From an uncultured bacterium (lineage in GTDB: Bacteria > Patescibacteriota > Microgenomatia > UBA1400 > PJMF01), in contig CAJBWJ010000010.1 of NCBI GenBank assembly GCA_903959355.1, forward strand, positions 1 through 27,689: a DNA stretch of 27,689 nt, in the 5' to 3' direction. The notes under the pieces are model-generated. The model made no database searches. It was not told where the DNA came from and saw only the letters and a list, made by a program, of their open reading frames with translations. Of the stretch, positions 1 through 8,598 are shown piece after piece (within the stretch, counting starts at the first letter, position 1; the number at the start of each line of letters is the position of its first letter). A program made the position numbers and the translations under genes.

Positions 1-2586
1 AATGCGCAAGAACAAGAATTTTTAGAATTTAAAGAATCAAGTAAAAATAAAACCAAAATTGCTAGTTTGGAAAAAAAGTTTTTAAAAAATAAAAATTTAC
101 TTTTACTTTATCAGGCTTATCAAGAGCGTTTGCGAGAGACCTTTCGTTTTGATTATGACGACATGATTAATTTTGTAGTGGAAGCTTTTAGTGCCAACGA
201 AATTTTACTTCGTGAGTATCAAGAAAATCTTCATTATTTTTTAGTTGATGAGTATCAGGATACTAACTCTGCACAAAACAAATTAATTAATTTGTTGGTT
301 TCTTATTGGGAAGAGATGGAAGGTATGGCTGATCTTTTTGCTGTTGGTGATCCAAATCAAGCAATCTATCGTTTTCAGGGAGCTTCTGTTGAAAATGTTT
401 TAGCTTTTACCAGAACCTATCCAAATGCAACGGTTATCACTTTGGACACGGCTTATCGTTGTCCGCAAAATATTTATGATTTGGCTACACAGGTGATTTC
501 TTATAATAAACTTTCTCAATTGAGCGAAGTAGATAAAAAAATTCAACTAGTCACAAAACTCAAAAGTCCAAAAGGCTTGGGAGAAAAAATTAAATTTTTT
601 AAGGCACCATCGCAAGTTTTAGAAGCAGTGGCAGTGGCCGAAGAAATTAATAAGCTTAAAAAAGCTGGAACGAATTTTTCTGAGATGGCCGTCCTATACC
701 GAAATCATTCCGATGCTAATAACTTAATTGAAGCTTTAGAAAAATGGGAAATTCCTTATCAATTGAATAAGGGAAATGATGTCTTATTAAACGAGCATAT
801 CGATGAATTGATTTCTCTAATGACGCTCGTTTCCAACATTAGAGAAGCGAGTGAAGTTGATTTACTGTATAGAGTAATGACTTTTTCTTGGTTAAATTTA
901 GATTCTTTGGTGGTGATGAAACTAGGAAGAGTGGCGGGCAAATTAAAATTAGATCTCTACGATTTAATTGCTAAAGGATTAGCTTTTATTAATCAAGAAT
1001 TAGTTGGACAAGAAATCACAGAAACACAATTTGAAGGCATCATTTCATTTCTAAATAAATTAAGAGATTTCGCTTTAAAAGATCAGTCAGTGACATTTAA
1101 TCATTTCTTTGAAGAACTAATTTCTAGTGAAGGTTTTTATTTTTTAACTTATCTAAAAAAATTGCCAGATAGCTTTGAACAAATTAATATTCTTAATTCT
1201 TTATTTGCAGAAATAAAAGCGATGCTTGATAAAAATCATCAGCTCAAATTAAATGATTTTCTTGCTCAAGTTGAAATATATAAAAATCATAAAATTAAAA
1301 TTCAAAGCAAGGATCTTGTTTCTAGCAAAGATGCTGTTTATCTGTCCACGGTGCACAGCGCCAAAGGTATGGAATGGGAGTATGTTTTTTTAATTAATAT
1401 GGTTGATAAAAAATGGGGCAATCAAAGAGATAACAATAAAATTAAATTGCCATCAGGCATTATTAAAAATACTGATCTATCAGAAAAAGAACGCAACGAA
1501 GATGATCGTCGTCTTTTTTATGTAGCTCTGACTCGTACTAAAAAACAGCTTTATATTAGCTATCCAGAAAAAATTATTGAAAATAATCAAATTAGTGATA
1601 AATTTCCCTCGATCTTTTTGGAAGAATTAAAAGAAATTGAAATAAAATTAGAAACTTCATTTTTGGAAGAAAATAAAAATCAAAAAATCATCGATGAGAC
1701 AGAGCTTCATTTAAGCAAATTAATGTCACCAAAAGTGAATCGTTCTTTTGCAAATAATGAAAAAGAATTCTTGGAAACTTTAGTTAAAGACTTTCAATTA
1801 TCAGTCACAGCACTCAATACTTATTTGAGAGATCCTCAGGAATTTTTAGAAAATAATCTATTACGCATCCCAAGAGCTAAAAAAACTTTTATGTCTTTTG
1901 GTACGGCAGTTCATGCGGCTTTAGAAAGATTTTATAGATTAGAAAAACAATCTCTCAGTATTCCAGAATTGGATTTTCTGCTTTTAGAATTTAAAACAGC
2001 TCTACAAAAAGAAGTTCTAAGTGAAAGTGATTTTATTGATCGTTTGAAATATGGTACACAAATTTTAAGCAGTTATTATCAAGATCGTTTAATTACTCCA
2101 GTCAATGTTTTTGATGTAGAGAGAAGTTTTGGTGGAAGTCGCAAAGCTTTTCTCGGGGACATTCAGCTTTCTGGAAAAATAGATCGAGTTGATTTGATTG
2201 ATACTGATCGCGGATTACTTAGAGTTTTTGATTACAAAACTGGTGCTCCTAAAACTCGTGGTGGTATTGAAGCTACTAGTAAAACTTATCAAAAAGATTT
2301 CTCAGAAAGAGAATTGGCTTTGCCAGAAACTATTCGTGGCCCATACAAGCGTCAGTTAGTTTTCTATAAAATTCTTTTAGATTTGGATAGAACGATTAAT
2401 CCAAACTGGCAAGTTAGCGAAGCAGTCTTTGAATTTGTTGAGCCAAAAGAAAAAGGTAGCGATCAGCATGTCGCTCACGCTTACAGTATTACAGAGGAAG
2501 AAGTGACAGATCTTAAAAAGTTAATTAAAGAAGTAATGCAGGAAATTCGCTCACTTAGCTTTCTTGGTACAATTCCTTCAAAGTAA
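1..2586 (+). CDS. UvrD/PcrA-family superfamily 1 helicase with C-terminal PD-(D/E)XK nuclease domain (5' end outside window)
   Basis: The frame is open from base 1, so the N-terminus with Walker A lies outside the window; 861 codons are visible. The TTG at 67 is an internal codon, not a convincing start. Helicase motifs appear in order: motif II DEYQDTN (from nt 247), motif III GDPNQAIYRFQGA (about nt 346), motif IV AYRCPQN (about nt 451), motif V STVHSAKGMEWE (about nt 1345) and motif VI DRRLFYVALTRTKK (about nt 1504). A RecB-type nuclease domain follows: FGTAVHAALERFY (about nt 1899), then GKIDRVD and FDYKTG (nt 2173-2245), the D...DYK pattern of PD-(D/E)XK nucleases. Family knowledge points to ATP-driven 3'-5' unwinding plus DNA cleavage in double-strand-break processing, as in AddAB/AdnAB-like enzymes. 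Its 3' end overlaps the convergent epimerase gene by 32 nt. The helicase-nuclease class is certain; the exact subfamily is not. Confidence 0.93.
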   Translation, partial: NAQEQEFLEFKESSKNKTKIASLEKKFLKNKNLLLLYQAYQERLRETFRFDYDDMINFVVEAFSANEILLREYQENLHYFLVDEYQDTNSAQNKLINLLVSYWEEMEGMADLFAVGDPNQAIYRFQGASVENVLAFTRTYPNATVITLDTAYRCPQNIYDLATQVISYNKLSQLSEVDKKIQLVTKLKSPKGLGEKIKFFKAPSQVLEAVAVAEEINKLKKAGTNFSEMAVLYRNHSDANNLIEALEKWEIPYQLNKGNDVLLNEHIDELISLMTLVSNIREASEVDLLYRVMTFSWLNLDSLVVMKLGRVAGKLKLDLYDLIAKGLAFINQELVGQEITETQFEGIISFLNKLRDFALKDQSVTFNHFFEELISSEGFYFLTYLKKLPDSFEQINILNSLFAEIKAMLDKNHQLKLNDFLAQVEIYKNHKIKIQSKDLVSSKDAVYLSTVHSAKGMEWEYVFLINMVDKKWGNQRDNNKIKLPSGIIKNTDLSEKERNEDDRRLFYVALTRTKKQLYISYPEKIIENNQISDKFPSIFLEELKEIEIKLETSFLEENKNQKIIDETELHLSKLMSPKVNRSFANNEKEFLETLVKDFQLSVTALNTYLRDPQEFLENNLLRIPRAKKTFMSFGTAVHAALERFYRLEKQSLSIPELDFLLLEFKTALQKEVLSESDFIDRLKYGTQILSSYYQDRLITPVNVFDVERSFGGSRKAFLGDIQLSGKIDRVDLIDTDRGLLRVFDYKTGAPKTRGGIEATSKTYQKDFSERELALPETIRGPYKRQLVFYKILLDLDRTINPNWQVSEAVFEFVEPKEKGSDQHVAHAYSITEEEVTDLKKLIKEVMQEIRSLSFLGTIPSK

Positions 2587-3163
2587 TGCTATCAATATCT
2601 CTTTGAGAGATGATCATTTCTTCTTTGGCAAATGGCCACTGAATGTTTAAATCTGGATCAAAGATGGAAACTGCAAGATCGTCTGCTTTATTTCTTTCGT
2701 GATAAAGCATGTCGACACCATAGAGATAATTCATTGGTCCTTCAACTGCACAAACGGAATTACCAATTTTTTTGCTGATATAAAGACTTTCGCCCCATTC
2801 ATTATTTGGATCAGCGATAAAGTCAAAATATTCAACATTTTTATAAGTTGGAGAATCGTTTCGCACATCAGCCAAGGCACAAAATGCATGACCTTGAATT
2901 ACTGTAATTAATTTATTCCAGCCTTCAGTATGAATGCCTCTGGCAATTTTACTTCTAGAAACTGATAAATTGATTTGTTTAATTTGGAAATTTGGATTAA
3001 TGCCGGCAGCTTTGATTCTCTCTGGTTCCAGAATTTGTGAGAAAAATCCTCGATCATCAATAAATTTTTTATATTTAAGATAATAAAGCCCATCTATTTT
3101 GGTCTTCCAAATATTTTCTGCAATTTCTAAATCTTTGCTTGGGGTGTAATAGTTAATTGCCAT
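2555..3163 (-). CDS. RmlC-like cupin, dTDP-4-dehydrorhamnose 3,5-epimerase family
   Basis: 202 residues from the ATG at 3163. A longer reading to 3220 would run through the promoter region. Family signatures: DDRGFFSQI (about 36-44), ARGIHTEGWNKLITVIQG (74-91) with the catalytic-type His78, NYLYGVDMLYH with Tyr148, and FDPDLNIQWP with Asp169. These match the substrate-loop Arg, the His/Asp dyad and the Tyr of RmlC enzymes, which epimerise C3 and C5 of dTDP-4-keto-6-deoxyglucose for rhamnose synthesis. No other rhamnose gene lies nearby, so the true sugar nucleotide is unknown; it could be a related dTDP-hexose epimerase or isomerase. On the minus strand a -10-like TATAAA lies 7 nt before the ATG, which supports this start. 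The gene is divergent from the M29 peptidase, with a 50-nt shared promoter region, and its 3' end overlaps the helicase gene. Confidence 0.85.
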   Translation of the reverse strand: MAINYYTPSKDLEIAENIWKTKIDGLYYLKYKKFIDDRGFFSQILEPERIKAAGINPNFQIKQINLSVSRSKIARGIHTEGWNKLITVIQGHAFCALADVRNDSPTYKNVEYFDFIADPNNEWGESLYISKKIGNSVCAVEGPMNYLYGVDMLYHERNKADDLAVSIFDPDLNIQWPFAKEEMIISQRDIDSITLKELYQES

Positions 3164-3213
3164 AGTATTTTTTATACTACCATAAGCCTCAATCTTTAGT
3201 ACAATTGAAAACC
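3164..3213. promoter_or_regulatory. Compact divergent promoter between epimerase and M29 peptidase genes
   Basis: Only 50 nt separate the two ATG codons. Plus strand: TACAAT at 3200-3205, 8 nt before the ATG at 3214. Minus strand: TATAAA ending 7 nt before the ATG at 3163. Neither start has a Shine-Dalgarno sequence. Both -10 boxes are placed so that transcription would begin at or next to the ATG. Confidence 0.55.
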
Positions 3214-4422
3214 ATGTCAAATTCCTATTTACCCCCTAAAAGTATCATAGATAAATATGCCCACGTTTTGGTCAATTTTGCTCTAAACTCAGGAGAAGGA
3301 GTTAAAAGGGGTGAAGTTGTGCAATGCAACGTTCCAGATGTCGCAAAGCCATTAGCTCTAGCTTTGCAAAACACCATACTTAAGGCTGGTGCTCATCCAA
3401 TCATGCGCATTATTCCAACTGGTTTTGACTATGATTTTTATACTTTAGCCAGTGATGAGCAATTGGGATTTTTCCCTCGTGAATTTTCACGAGCCAAAGC
3501 TGAGTTGATTGATCATCAGATTGGCATAATCGCTGAGGTTGATCCTTTGGAACTATCAGAAGTTAATCCACGTAAAATTATGTTGGCTCGCAATACTCAA
3601 AAACCTTATCGTGATTGGCTAACTGATAAAGAAAATCACGGTAAATTTACCTGGACAGTGGCTTTGTGGGGTGTGGAGGCTAAAGCAAAAGAAGTCGGCT
3701 TAAGTCTTGAAGACTATTGGCAACAAATCATTAAAGCTTGTTTCTTAGATGAAGTTGATCCAGTGGCTAAATGGAAAGAAATTCAAGCCATGCAATTCGA
3801 AGTCAAACAAAAACTAGATGATATGAAAATCAAATATGTTCTTGTCAAAGGAGCAGATGTTGATTTGAAAATTAAAATTGGTGCGGATCGCGTATGGAAA
3901 TGTGGTGAAGGTAGAAATATTCCTAGTTTTGAAATTTTTACATCTCCAGACTGGAGAGACATTAACGGTTGGATTAAATTTAATGAACCACTATATCGTT
4001 ATGGCAATATTATTCGAGATATTTATCTAAAAGTTGAGCATGGAATTGTTGTGGAAGCTAAAGCTAAGACTGGCGATAAGTTTTTGCAAATCATGTTAGA
4101 AACTCCTAATGCCAATAAATTTGGTGAATTTTCTATGACCGACAAGCGCATGTCTCACATTACTCATCTAATGGCAGAAACTTTGTTTGATGAAAACATC
4201 GGCGGCCGTTATGGTAATTCTCATCTTGCCATTGGTATGGCTTATAAAGATTGCTATCGTGGCGATCCAAGTGAAGTTAGCTTGGCAGAATGGGAAGCAA
4301 TGGGATTCAATGATAGCGCTGAACATACAGATATGATGACTACTACAGATCGCAGTGTTACAGCTATTTTAGAGAGCGGAAAAGAAGTGCTAATTTATCA
4401 AGATGGCCAATTTGTGATCTAA
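3214..4422 (+). CDS. Aminopeptidase, peptidase family M29 (AmpS/AmpT-like)
   Basis: 402 residues, the usual length for M29 aminopeptidases, which remove N-terminal amino acids using two metal ions. Likely metal and catalytic residues are all present: Glu240 in GRNIPSFEIFTSP (the family has an N(I/M)PxGEVFTxP motif here), Glu305 in FGEFSM, Glu327 in LFDENIGG, His337 in NSHLAIG, and His371/Asp373 in EHTDMM. The C-terminus (SGKEVLIYQDGQFVI) resembles the usual closing strand of the family. I chose the ATG at 3214 over a TTG at 3205 because TACAAT ends 8 nt upstream of the ATG and the TTG overlaps that box. The protein is cytosolic, with no signal peptide. It is convergent with the HD-GYP gene; the stop codons overlap by 4 nt. 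Its role is probably peptide recycling. Confidence 0.92.
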   Translation: MSNSYLPPKSIIDKYAHVLVNFALNSGEGVKRGEVVQCNVPDVAKPLALALQNTILKAGAHPIMRIIPTGFDYDFYTLASDEQLGFFPREFSRAKAELIDHQIGIIAEVDPLELSEVNPRKIMLARNTQKPYRDWLTDKENHGKFTWTVALWGVEAKAKEVGLSLEDYWQQIIKACFLDEVDPVAKWKEIQAMQFEVKQKLDDMKIKYVLVKGADVDLKIKIGADRVWKCGEGRNIPSFEIFTSPDWRDINGWIKFNEPLYRYGNIIRDIYLKVEHGIVVEAKAKTGDKFLQIMLETPNANKFGEFSMTDKRMSHITHLMAETLFDENIGGRYGNSHLAIGMAYKDCYRGDPSEVSLAEWEAMGFNDSAEHTDMMTTTDRSVTAILESGKEVLIYQDGQFVI

Positions 4423-5375
4423 CTTTGGCCAAAAACCCCCTTACCTTCTTGAGTAAGTGCGGCCATGGCTAGTTGATACATGTTAATTGGATAAAGTATT
4501 GAACCTCTAGACCTCATGTCTTCCCATAGTATTCCAAAAGCTTTTTCCATATTAATAGGTTCTCTATTAGCATTATGTATTCTACTTTTTGAAATGATTG
4601 CTTCGATGGAATCGATGACGCCAATGAGATATGTAAGAGGAAGTACTTCATCACCTTCAATTATTTCTGGATATCCAGTTTTATTGAATCTTCTGTGATG
4701 ATAGAGAGCAGCATTCAAAATTTTTTCTGAATTTACACCAGCCTTTTTTAATAGATCGTTCCCATCTTTTGGATGCTTTTTTATTCTTTCCCAATCAGAA
4801 TCTGTTAGTTTTTCAGTTTTTTTAATAATATCTTCTATATATACTTTTCCGGTATCGTGTAAAAGTGCTGCTAAACCAAATTCTTGCATGCTTCCCATAG
4901 ATAAATATTCTGGAAAATTATTTTCTATATATTGATAAACGTGTAGTGCCAGAACCATTACATTAATGGAATGTAAAATTGTTGAAGGTTCGTGGTCAAC
5001 TGTGAAAAGTAGATAGAAAGATTCTTTATATTGTTCAATTAAACAATCAACGAGCTCTTTGGTTTTTTGAATATTTTCTTGAAAATCCTCATTTCTAACA
5101 CTGCCATATAACTCGTTTAAACTAATAGAAAATACGTTTTTAATTCTAGCTGTTCTTTCTTCATCATTTTGATAAGCTACACATTTTTTTAGTTCTTCTA
5201 TAACATCTCCATGAAATTCTATTTCAATATCTAATCCTTGGGCAATTTTCTCAGCTATTTCGCCTGGTTTTTTAGAATATAGTGCTTTTTGTCCTTTAAT
5301 ATAATATCCAGACTGATCTGCCTCTTGTACAGGATTTATAGCTGAACCATTATCTTTTTCTCCTAATTCATTCAT
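4419..5375 (-). CDS. HD-GYP domain protein
   Basis: 318 residues. Residues 1-120 are a mostly helical region I do not recognise. The HD-GYP domain spans about 125-310: His135 (ILHSINVM), His173-Asp174 in LLHDTGK, His201 in KKHPKDG, His226-His227 in YHHRRFNKTGYP with GYP at 234-236, and Asp255 in GVIDS. These are the metal ligands and the signature of HD-GYP phosphodiesterases, which hydrolyse cyclic dinucleotides, typically c-di-GMP. The signature is divergent: the usual HHExxDGxGYP reads HHRRFNKTGYP, with Glu changed to Arg, Asp to Asn and the first Gly to Lys. There is no receiver, PAS or GGDEF domain and no membrane segment. A -10-like AATAAT (minus strand, plus positions 5384-5389) ends 8 nt before the ATG. 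The fold assignment is strong; c-di-GMP as substrate is only a family expectation. Confidence 0.88.
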   Translation of the reverse strand: MNELGEKDNGSAINPVQEADQSGYYIKGQKALYSKKPGEIAEKIAQGLDIEIEFHGDVIEELKKCVAYQNDEERTARIKNVFSISLNELYGSVRNEDFQENIQKTKELVDCLIEQYKESFYLLFTVDHEPSTILHSINVMVLALHVYQYIENNFPEYLSMGSMQEFGLAALLHDTGKVYIEDIIKKTEKLTDSDWERIKKHPKDGNDLLKKAGVNSEKILNAALYHHRRFNKTGYPEIIEGDEVLPLTYLIGVIDSIEAIISKSRIHNANREPINMEKAFGILWEDMRSRGSILYPINMYQLAMAALTQEGKGVFGQS

Positions 5376-5468
5376 TTTCTTTGATTATTTGTCATGTGTG
5401 TCTATATCTGATGTCATAATATCATATGCTGATTTACCAAGATAGCCAATCTGTGATCTAATAGATTT

Positions 5469-5473
5469 GGAGA
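5469..5473 (+). promoter_or_regulatory. Shine-Dalgarno sequence of the 5480 gene
   Basis: A TGGAG core lies about 6-7 nt before the ATG at 5480. It stands out because most neighbouring starts have no purine-rich element and appear leaderless. Confidence 0.6.
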
Positions 5474-5479
5474 AAAATT

Positions 5480-6880
5480 ATGGAAAATAATTCACCAGAT
5501 CGTGAGCCAGTATCATTTATCGACAAGAATGTTTTAGAAGGTAAGCCAATTGTAGAGCCAAGAGCTGAGCTGATAACCGAGAATAATCAAGAAGTTAAAC
5601 CAAAAAAATCAATTCTTTTTCCAATATTAACTGTTTTTCTTATCATCGGAACTTTTTTTCTTGGTTACTTTTTTAATCAAACGGTGCCAGAAACTTCTGA
5701 AAATAAAGAAGTAGAGCAAAACAAAATAGCAGAACAGAATAATCAATCTCCAACAGCTTCAGTCTCAACTACTAAACAAGAAATAAAAACAGAATTTCTT
5801 TTCACCAAAGATCCAAATCAAGATGTTTCTTATGATTTGCAGGCTTGGATTCTACCATTAGATGGAGAAGCACAACAAATCTTTTTGCCAGATTTTTCCG
5901 TTGCTTTTAAATACCCAAATAATTCAAAAATTTTCTTTTTGGAAAATAAAGCTCCATCTTCAAATGATTTCGATGGCTTTATTTCAGTCAAAGATCTTAC
6001 AAATAATGAAACTAAAAAATACGAGTTGATTAAACATCCAAAACTAGAAGTAAATGAATCAATAAGTATTAACAACCTCAATAACATTGCTCCTGATGGA
6101 TCCATGCTTGTTTATGGAGTTTTCTTTTCCGAACCTTGTCCTCCAATCACAATGGAACCTGGATTTGAGGGTGGCTTTGGTCCTTGTGAGCCGAGTCCTG
6201 AACCAAGTCTTCCAAATGGAGATTATATTTATGATTTTGTAAGTAAAACTAATATTTCTTTTGGTGAATCAATTACTGTTTCTAAGTGGGACTTAGAAAA
6301 CAAAAAACTTTATTTCATTGGTACTGAATATCAGAAGAATGGACTCAAAGTAATGGATCTCGAAACCAAGCAAATTTCCATGGTCAACAAGGCCTCAACT
6401 TTTGGCTATGGGGCTACTCCTTTATTAAAATCCAATTTTATAGTAAAAATTGATGGCCAAACTGGCAATGTTTCCGGACAAAATTCTTCGTCAGTTCTTA
6501 GTTTGTATAATTTAGATACAAAAGAAACTAAAGTTTTAGACAGTGGTCGCTGGGCAGAGATTCAGCCATTTGTTTCAGTTTCTCCAGATGAGGGTAAATT
6601 TATTTATATAAGATCAATGCTAGATAGCCAGGGTAGAGCTATTTATAGCTTGCATTCTTATGATTTTAAAACTGGTCAAATTAAAAGAGTAACGCCAGAA
6701 TCAAAAACAAGTTCTTATTCTATTCATGACAACTGGTGGTTGGATGAAAATATTTTTATCACTAGTGTTAATGAGACAGATTCTAATTATAACAATGGTA
6801 AAAACTATTTAGTCAAAATCGATCTCGTCAGTGAACAAATGACTAAATTAACTGATGATGGCGTCTATAGATTTAACTAG
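5480..6880 (+). CDS. Membrane-anchored extracytoplasmic protein with TolB/WD40-like propeller repeats
   Basis: 466 residues. A charged cytoplasmic N-terminus (1-43) precedes one membrane segment (about 44-65, LFPILTVFLIIGTFFLGYF), then a Glu/Asn/Ser/Thr linker (70-105), then an extracytoplasmic domain of about 360 residues. That domain repeats the pattern found in WD40-like/TolB propeller proteins: VMDLETKQISMV, LYNLDTKETKVLD, FVSVSPDEGKFIYIR, HSYDFKTGQIKRVT and VKIDLVSEQMTKLT. A Pro/Cys-rich insert (ex. PCPPITMEP, FGPCEPSPEPSLP, about 219-243) breaks the repeats. Function unknown; probably a binding or sensory scaffold outside the membrane. This is one of the few genes here with a clear Shine-Dalgarno (GGAG, 7 nt before the ATG), so the start is well supported. 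The HAD gene follows 39 nt later. Confidence 0.75.
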   Translation: MENNSPDREPVSFIDKNVLEGKPIVEPRAELITENNQEVKPKKSILFPILTVFLIIGTFFLGYFFNQTVPETSENKEVEQNKIAEQNNQSPTASVSTTKQEIKTEFLFTKDPNQDVSYDLQAWILPLDGEAQQIFLPDFSVAFKYPNNSKIFFLENKAPSSNDFDGFISVKDLTNNETKKYELIKHPKLEVNESISINNLNNIAPDGSMLVYGVFFSEPCPPITMEPGFEGGFGPCEPSPEPSLPNGDYIYDFVSKTNISFGESITVSKWDLENKKLYFIGTEYQKNGLKVMDLETKQISMVNKASTFGYGATPLLKSNFIVKIDGQTGNVSGQNSSSVLSLYNLDTKETKVLDSGRWAEIQPFVSVSPDEGKFIYIRSMLDSQGRAIYSLHSYDFKTGQIKRVTPESKTSSYSIHDNWWLDENIFITSVNETDSNYNNGKNYLVKIDLVSEQMTKLTDDGVYRFN

Positions 6881-6919
6881 AATTAATTTCTGGAGTATAC
6901 TACGCCAGAGAAAGTTCTT

Positions 6920-7714
6920 ATGGCAGAGCAACATCAACTCATACTCATCGATCACGATGGTACCCTATGTCAAACCAATAATATGGCTTTTGATAGCATC
7001 AAGTATGCTGCTAAAGTTGCATGCGGTGGTGAGTTATTGCTTAGTGAAGCTGATTGGGATTCTATATTTAGCGAAACTGCCGGAACCACAGAAAAAAACT
7101 TCGTTCACAACATTGCTCTTAAAACTAACTTTTCAATAAGTGATATTAAAAAATTTGAGCAAGATTTCTATAAAGCTAGAGTCAACTGGTATAAATCAAT
7201 GAGAGCCCATGGTGAATTTATTTTAGACACATATTATCCAGACATGGAGAATCTTATTCTTGCTGCTTTTGAAAAAGAAAATTTTCATCTTATGTTGGTG
7301 ACCGGTAATCCACTAGCAGTGATGGAAGAAAGATTGTCTAATCATTTACGCAAATATTTTGTTGATGAAAAAGATAGCTTACTTGGTGCTTTTGGTGAAG
7401 AAACTACAAAGCACAGTGAATTAATTTCCAAATCAATCACCAAAGCAACTAAAGCTTTTCCTGGCTTTGAGCCAATAAAAGGAGATTTGGGTTTTTGTGA
7501 AAATGTTACCTATATTGGAGACAGTAAACATGATTTCGTAGCTGGACTTGATGGTAAAGTCAAAACAATTTGGATTCCTTCACGCAACCTTTATGTAACT
7601 AAAGAGCTTCGCTCTGAACCTTATTTGCAAGTTTTTCTTAAATTGCTTGATAAATATACGATGATTACTAATGATATTTTCTCTCCAGAAACTTTGCGAT
7701 TTATAGGTCTTTAA
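6920..7714 (+). CDS. HAD-superfamily hydrolase (phosphatase)
   Basis: 264 residues with the four HAD motifs: motif I IDHDGTLCQ (nucleophile Asp11, acid/base Asp13), motif II LVTGN (Thr128), a candidate motif III Lys around 171-175, and motif IV YIGDSKHDFVAG (Asp201, Asp205). The helical cap between motifs I and II (about 20-115) suggests a phosphoglycolate-phosphatase-like C1-cap enzyme. Family knowledge gives a Mg-dependent phosphomonoesterase working through an aspartyl-phosphate. The substrate cannot be read from the sequence. A -10-like TATACT (6896-6901) ends 18 nt before the ATG, giving a leader of about 12 nt with a weak GAGAAAG purine stretch. The methionine aminopeptidase gene starts 24 nt downstream. 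Confidence 0.88.
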   Translation: MAEQHQLILIDHDGTLCQTNNMAFDSIKYAAKVACGGELLLSEADWDSIFSETAGTTEKNFVHNIALKTNFSISDIKKFEQDFYKARVNWYKSMRAHGEFILDTYYPDMENLILAAFEKENFHLMLVTGNPLAVMEERLSNHLRKYFVDEKDSLLGAFGEETTKHSELISKSITKATKAFPGFEPIKGDLGFCENVTYIGDSKHDFVAGLDGKVKTIWIPSRNLYVTKELRSEPYLQVFLKLLDKYTMITNDIFSPETLRFIGL

Positions 7715-7738
7715 AGGTGGTAAAATACAAGTCTAAAT

Positions 7739-8515
7739 ATGATAATAAATTCAGATCATCAGCTAGAGAAATATAAAGAAGTTGGTAAGAAATCTACCGA
7801 CATTCTTTGGCAACTTTGGCAAGCTACTATCGAAGGAGCTACTCCTATTGAAATAGATAAATTAGCTGCCAGGCTTTGTCAGAAAAACAATGTTATCCCA
7901 GCATTTAAAGGTGTTGGTTCTAGAAAAAATCCTTATCTTTATGTCACTTGTATTGGTGTTAATGATGGCGTTGTTCACGGCATTCCAACCGATATTCCTC
8001 TAGAAAAAGGTGACATCGTTAAAGTTGATTTTGGCATTATTGATGATGGTTTTTATACTGATCATTGTTTTACTAAATCTATTGGTGAGCCAAGCGAAGA
8101 AGATTTGCGTTTAATGAAAATTGCTCGCCGCAGTGTTCAGGAAGCGGCTCGCAAAGCCATCGTTGGTAATAAAATTGGTGATCTTGGTTTTACTATGGCT
8201 AATGTAGCTGAGCAAGCTGGTTTTAGCACGGTTAAAGAATATGTTGGTCACGGCATTGGTTTTACTATGCATGATGAGCCACAGATTCCTGCTTGGGGAC
8301 AAATTCGCAAAGGTTTAACTCTTAAAAGAGGTGAAGTTTTATGTATTGAAGCGCAGATCATTGCTTCTGCAGATGACGGCGTTTACATGGAAGAAGATGG
8401 TTGGACTGTCAAATCAACTTCTGGTGCTAAAGCTGCCATGTTTGAATACATGGTGGTAGTTCAAGAGCATAGGCCAGTTTTTCTCACTCCAACATTAGAG
8501 TGGCCACTTTACTAA
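7739..8515 (+). CDS. map: Type I methionine aminopeptidase
   Basis: 258 residues, standard length for bacterial MetAP. All five metal ligands are visible: Asp97 (VKVDFG), Asp108 (YTDHC), His171 (VGHGIG), Glu204 (LCIEAQI) and Glu236 (MFEYMVV). The substrate-binding His80 sits in VVHGIPTD. The enzyme removes the initiator methionine from nascent proteins in the cytosol and is essential in most bacteria. An extended -10-like TGGTAAAAT (7718-7726) ends 12 nt before the ATG, so it may have its own promoter with a very short leader, although it also follows the HAD gene closely. It is immediately upstream of the sigma factor gene, which has a separate promoter. Confidence 0.96.
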   Translation: MIINSDHQLEKYKEVGKKSTDILWQLWQATIEGATPIEIDKLAARLCQKNNVIPAFKGVGSRKNPYLYVTCIGVNDGVVHGIPTDIPLEKGDIVKVDFGIIDDGFYTDHCFTKSIGEPSEEDLRLMKIARRSVQEAARKAIVGNKIGDLGFTMANVAEQAGFSTVKEYVGHGIGFTMHDEPQIPAWGQIRKGLTLKRGEVLCIEAQIIASADDGVYMEEDGWTVKSTSGAKAAMFEYMVVVQEHRPVFLTPTLEWPLY

Positions 8516-8583
8516 AATTTTTTGTCAAGCGATTCTAAATATATCAGCCCTGATTTGTTGTTTGCTTTTTTGACTTTTAATTG

Positions 8584-8589
8584 TATAAT
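8584..8589 (+). promoter_or_regulatory. -10 box of the sigma factor gene
   Basis: A perfect TATAAT ends 9 nt before the ATG at 8599, leaving room for essentially no leader. A weak -35-like TTGCTT (8562-8567) sits 16 nt upstream. A TTG at 8581 that could extend the reading frame lies partly inside this box and is therefore rejected as a start. Confidence 0.6.
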
Positions 8590-8598
8590 TATAGCCTT

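Noticed and set aside
6855..7139. Plus-frame open stretch overlapping the HAD gene
   Set aside because: It is a different frame over the HAD coding region; the HAD frame carries all four catalytic motifs.
8499..8508. AGTGGCCACT palindrome at the end of the map gene as a terminator
   Set aside because: It has no loop, lies inside the coding sequence, and the T-run that follows is not adjacent.
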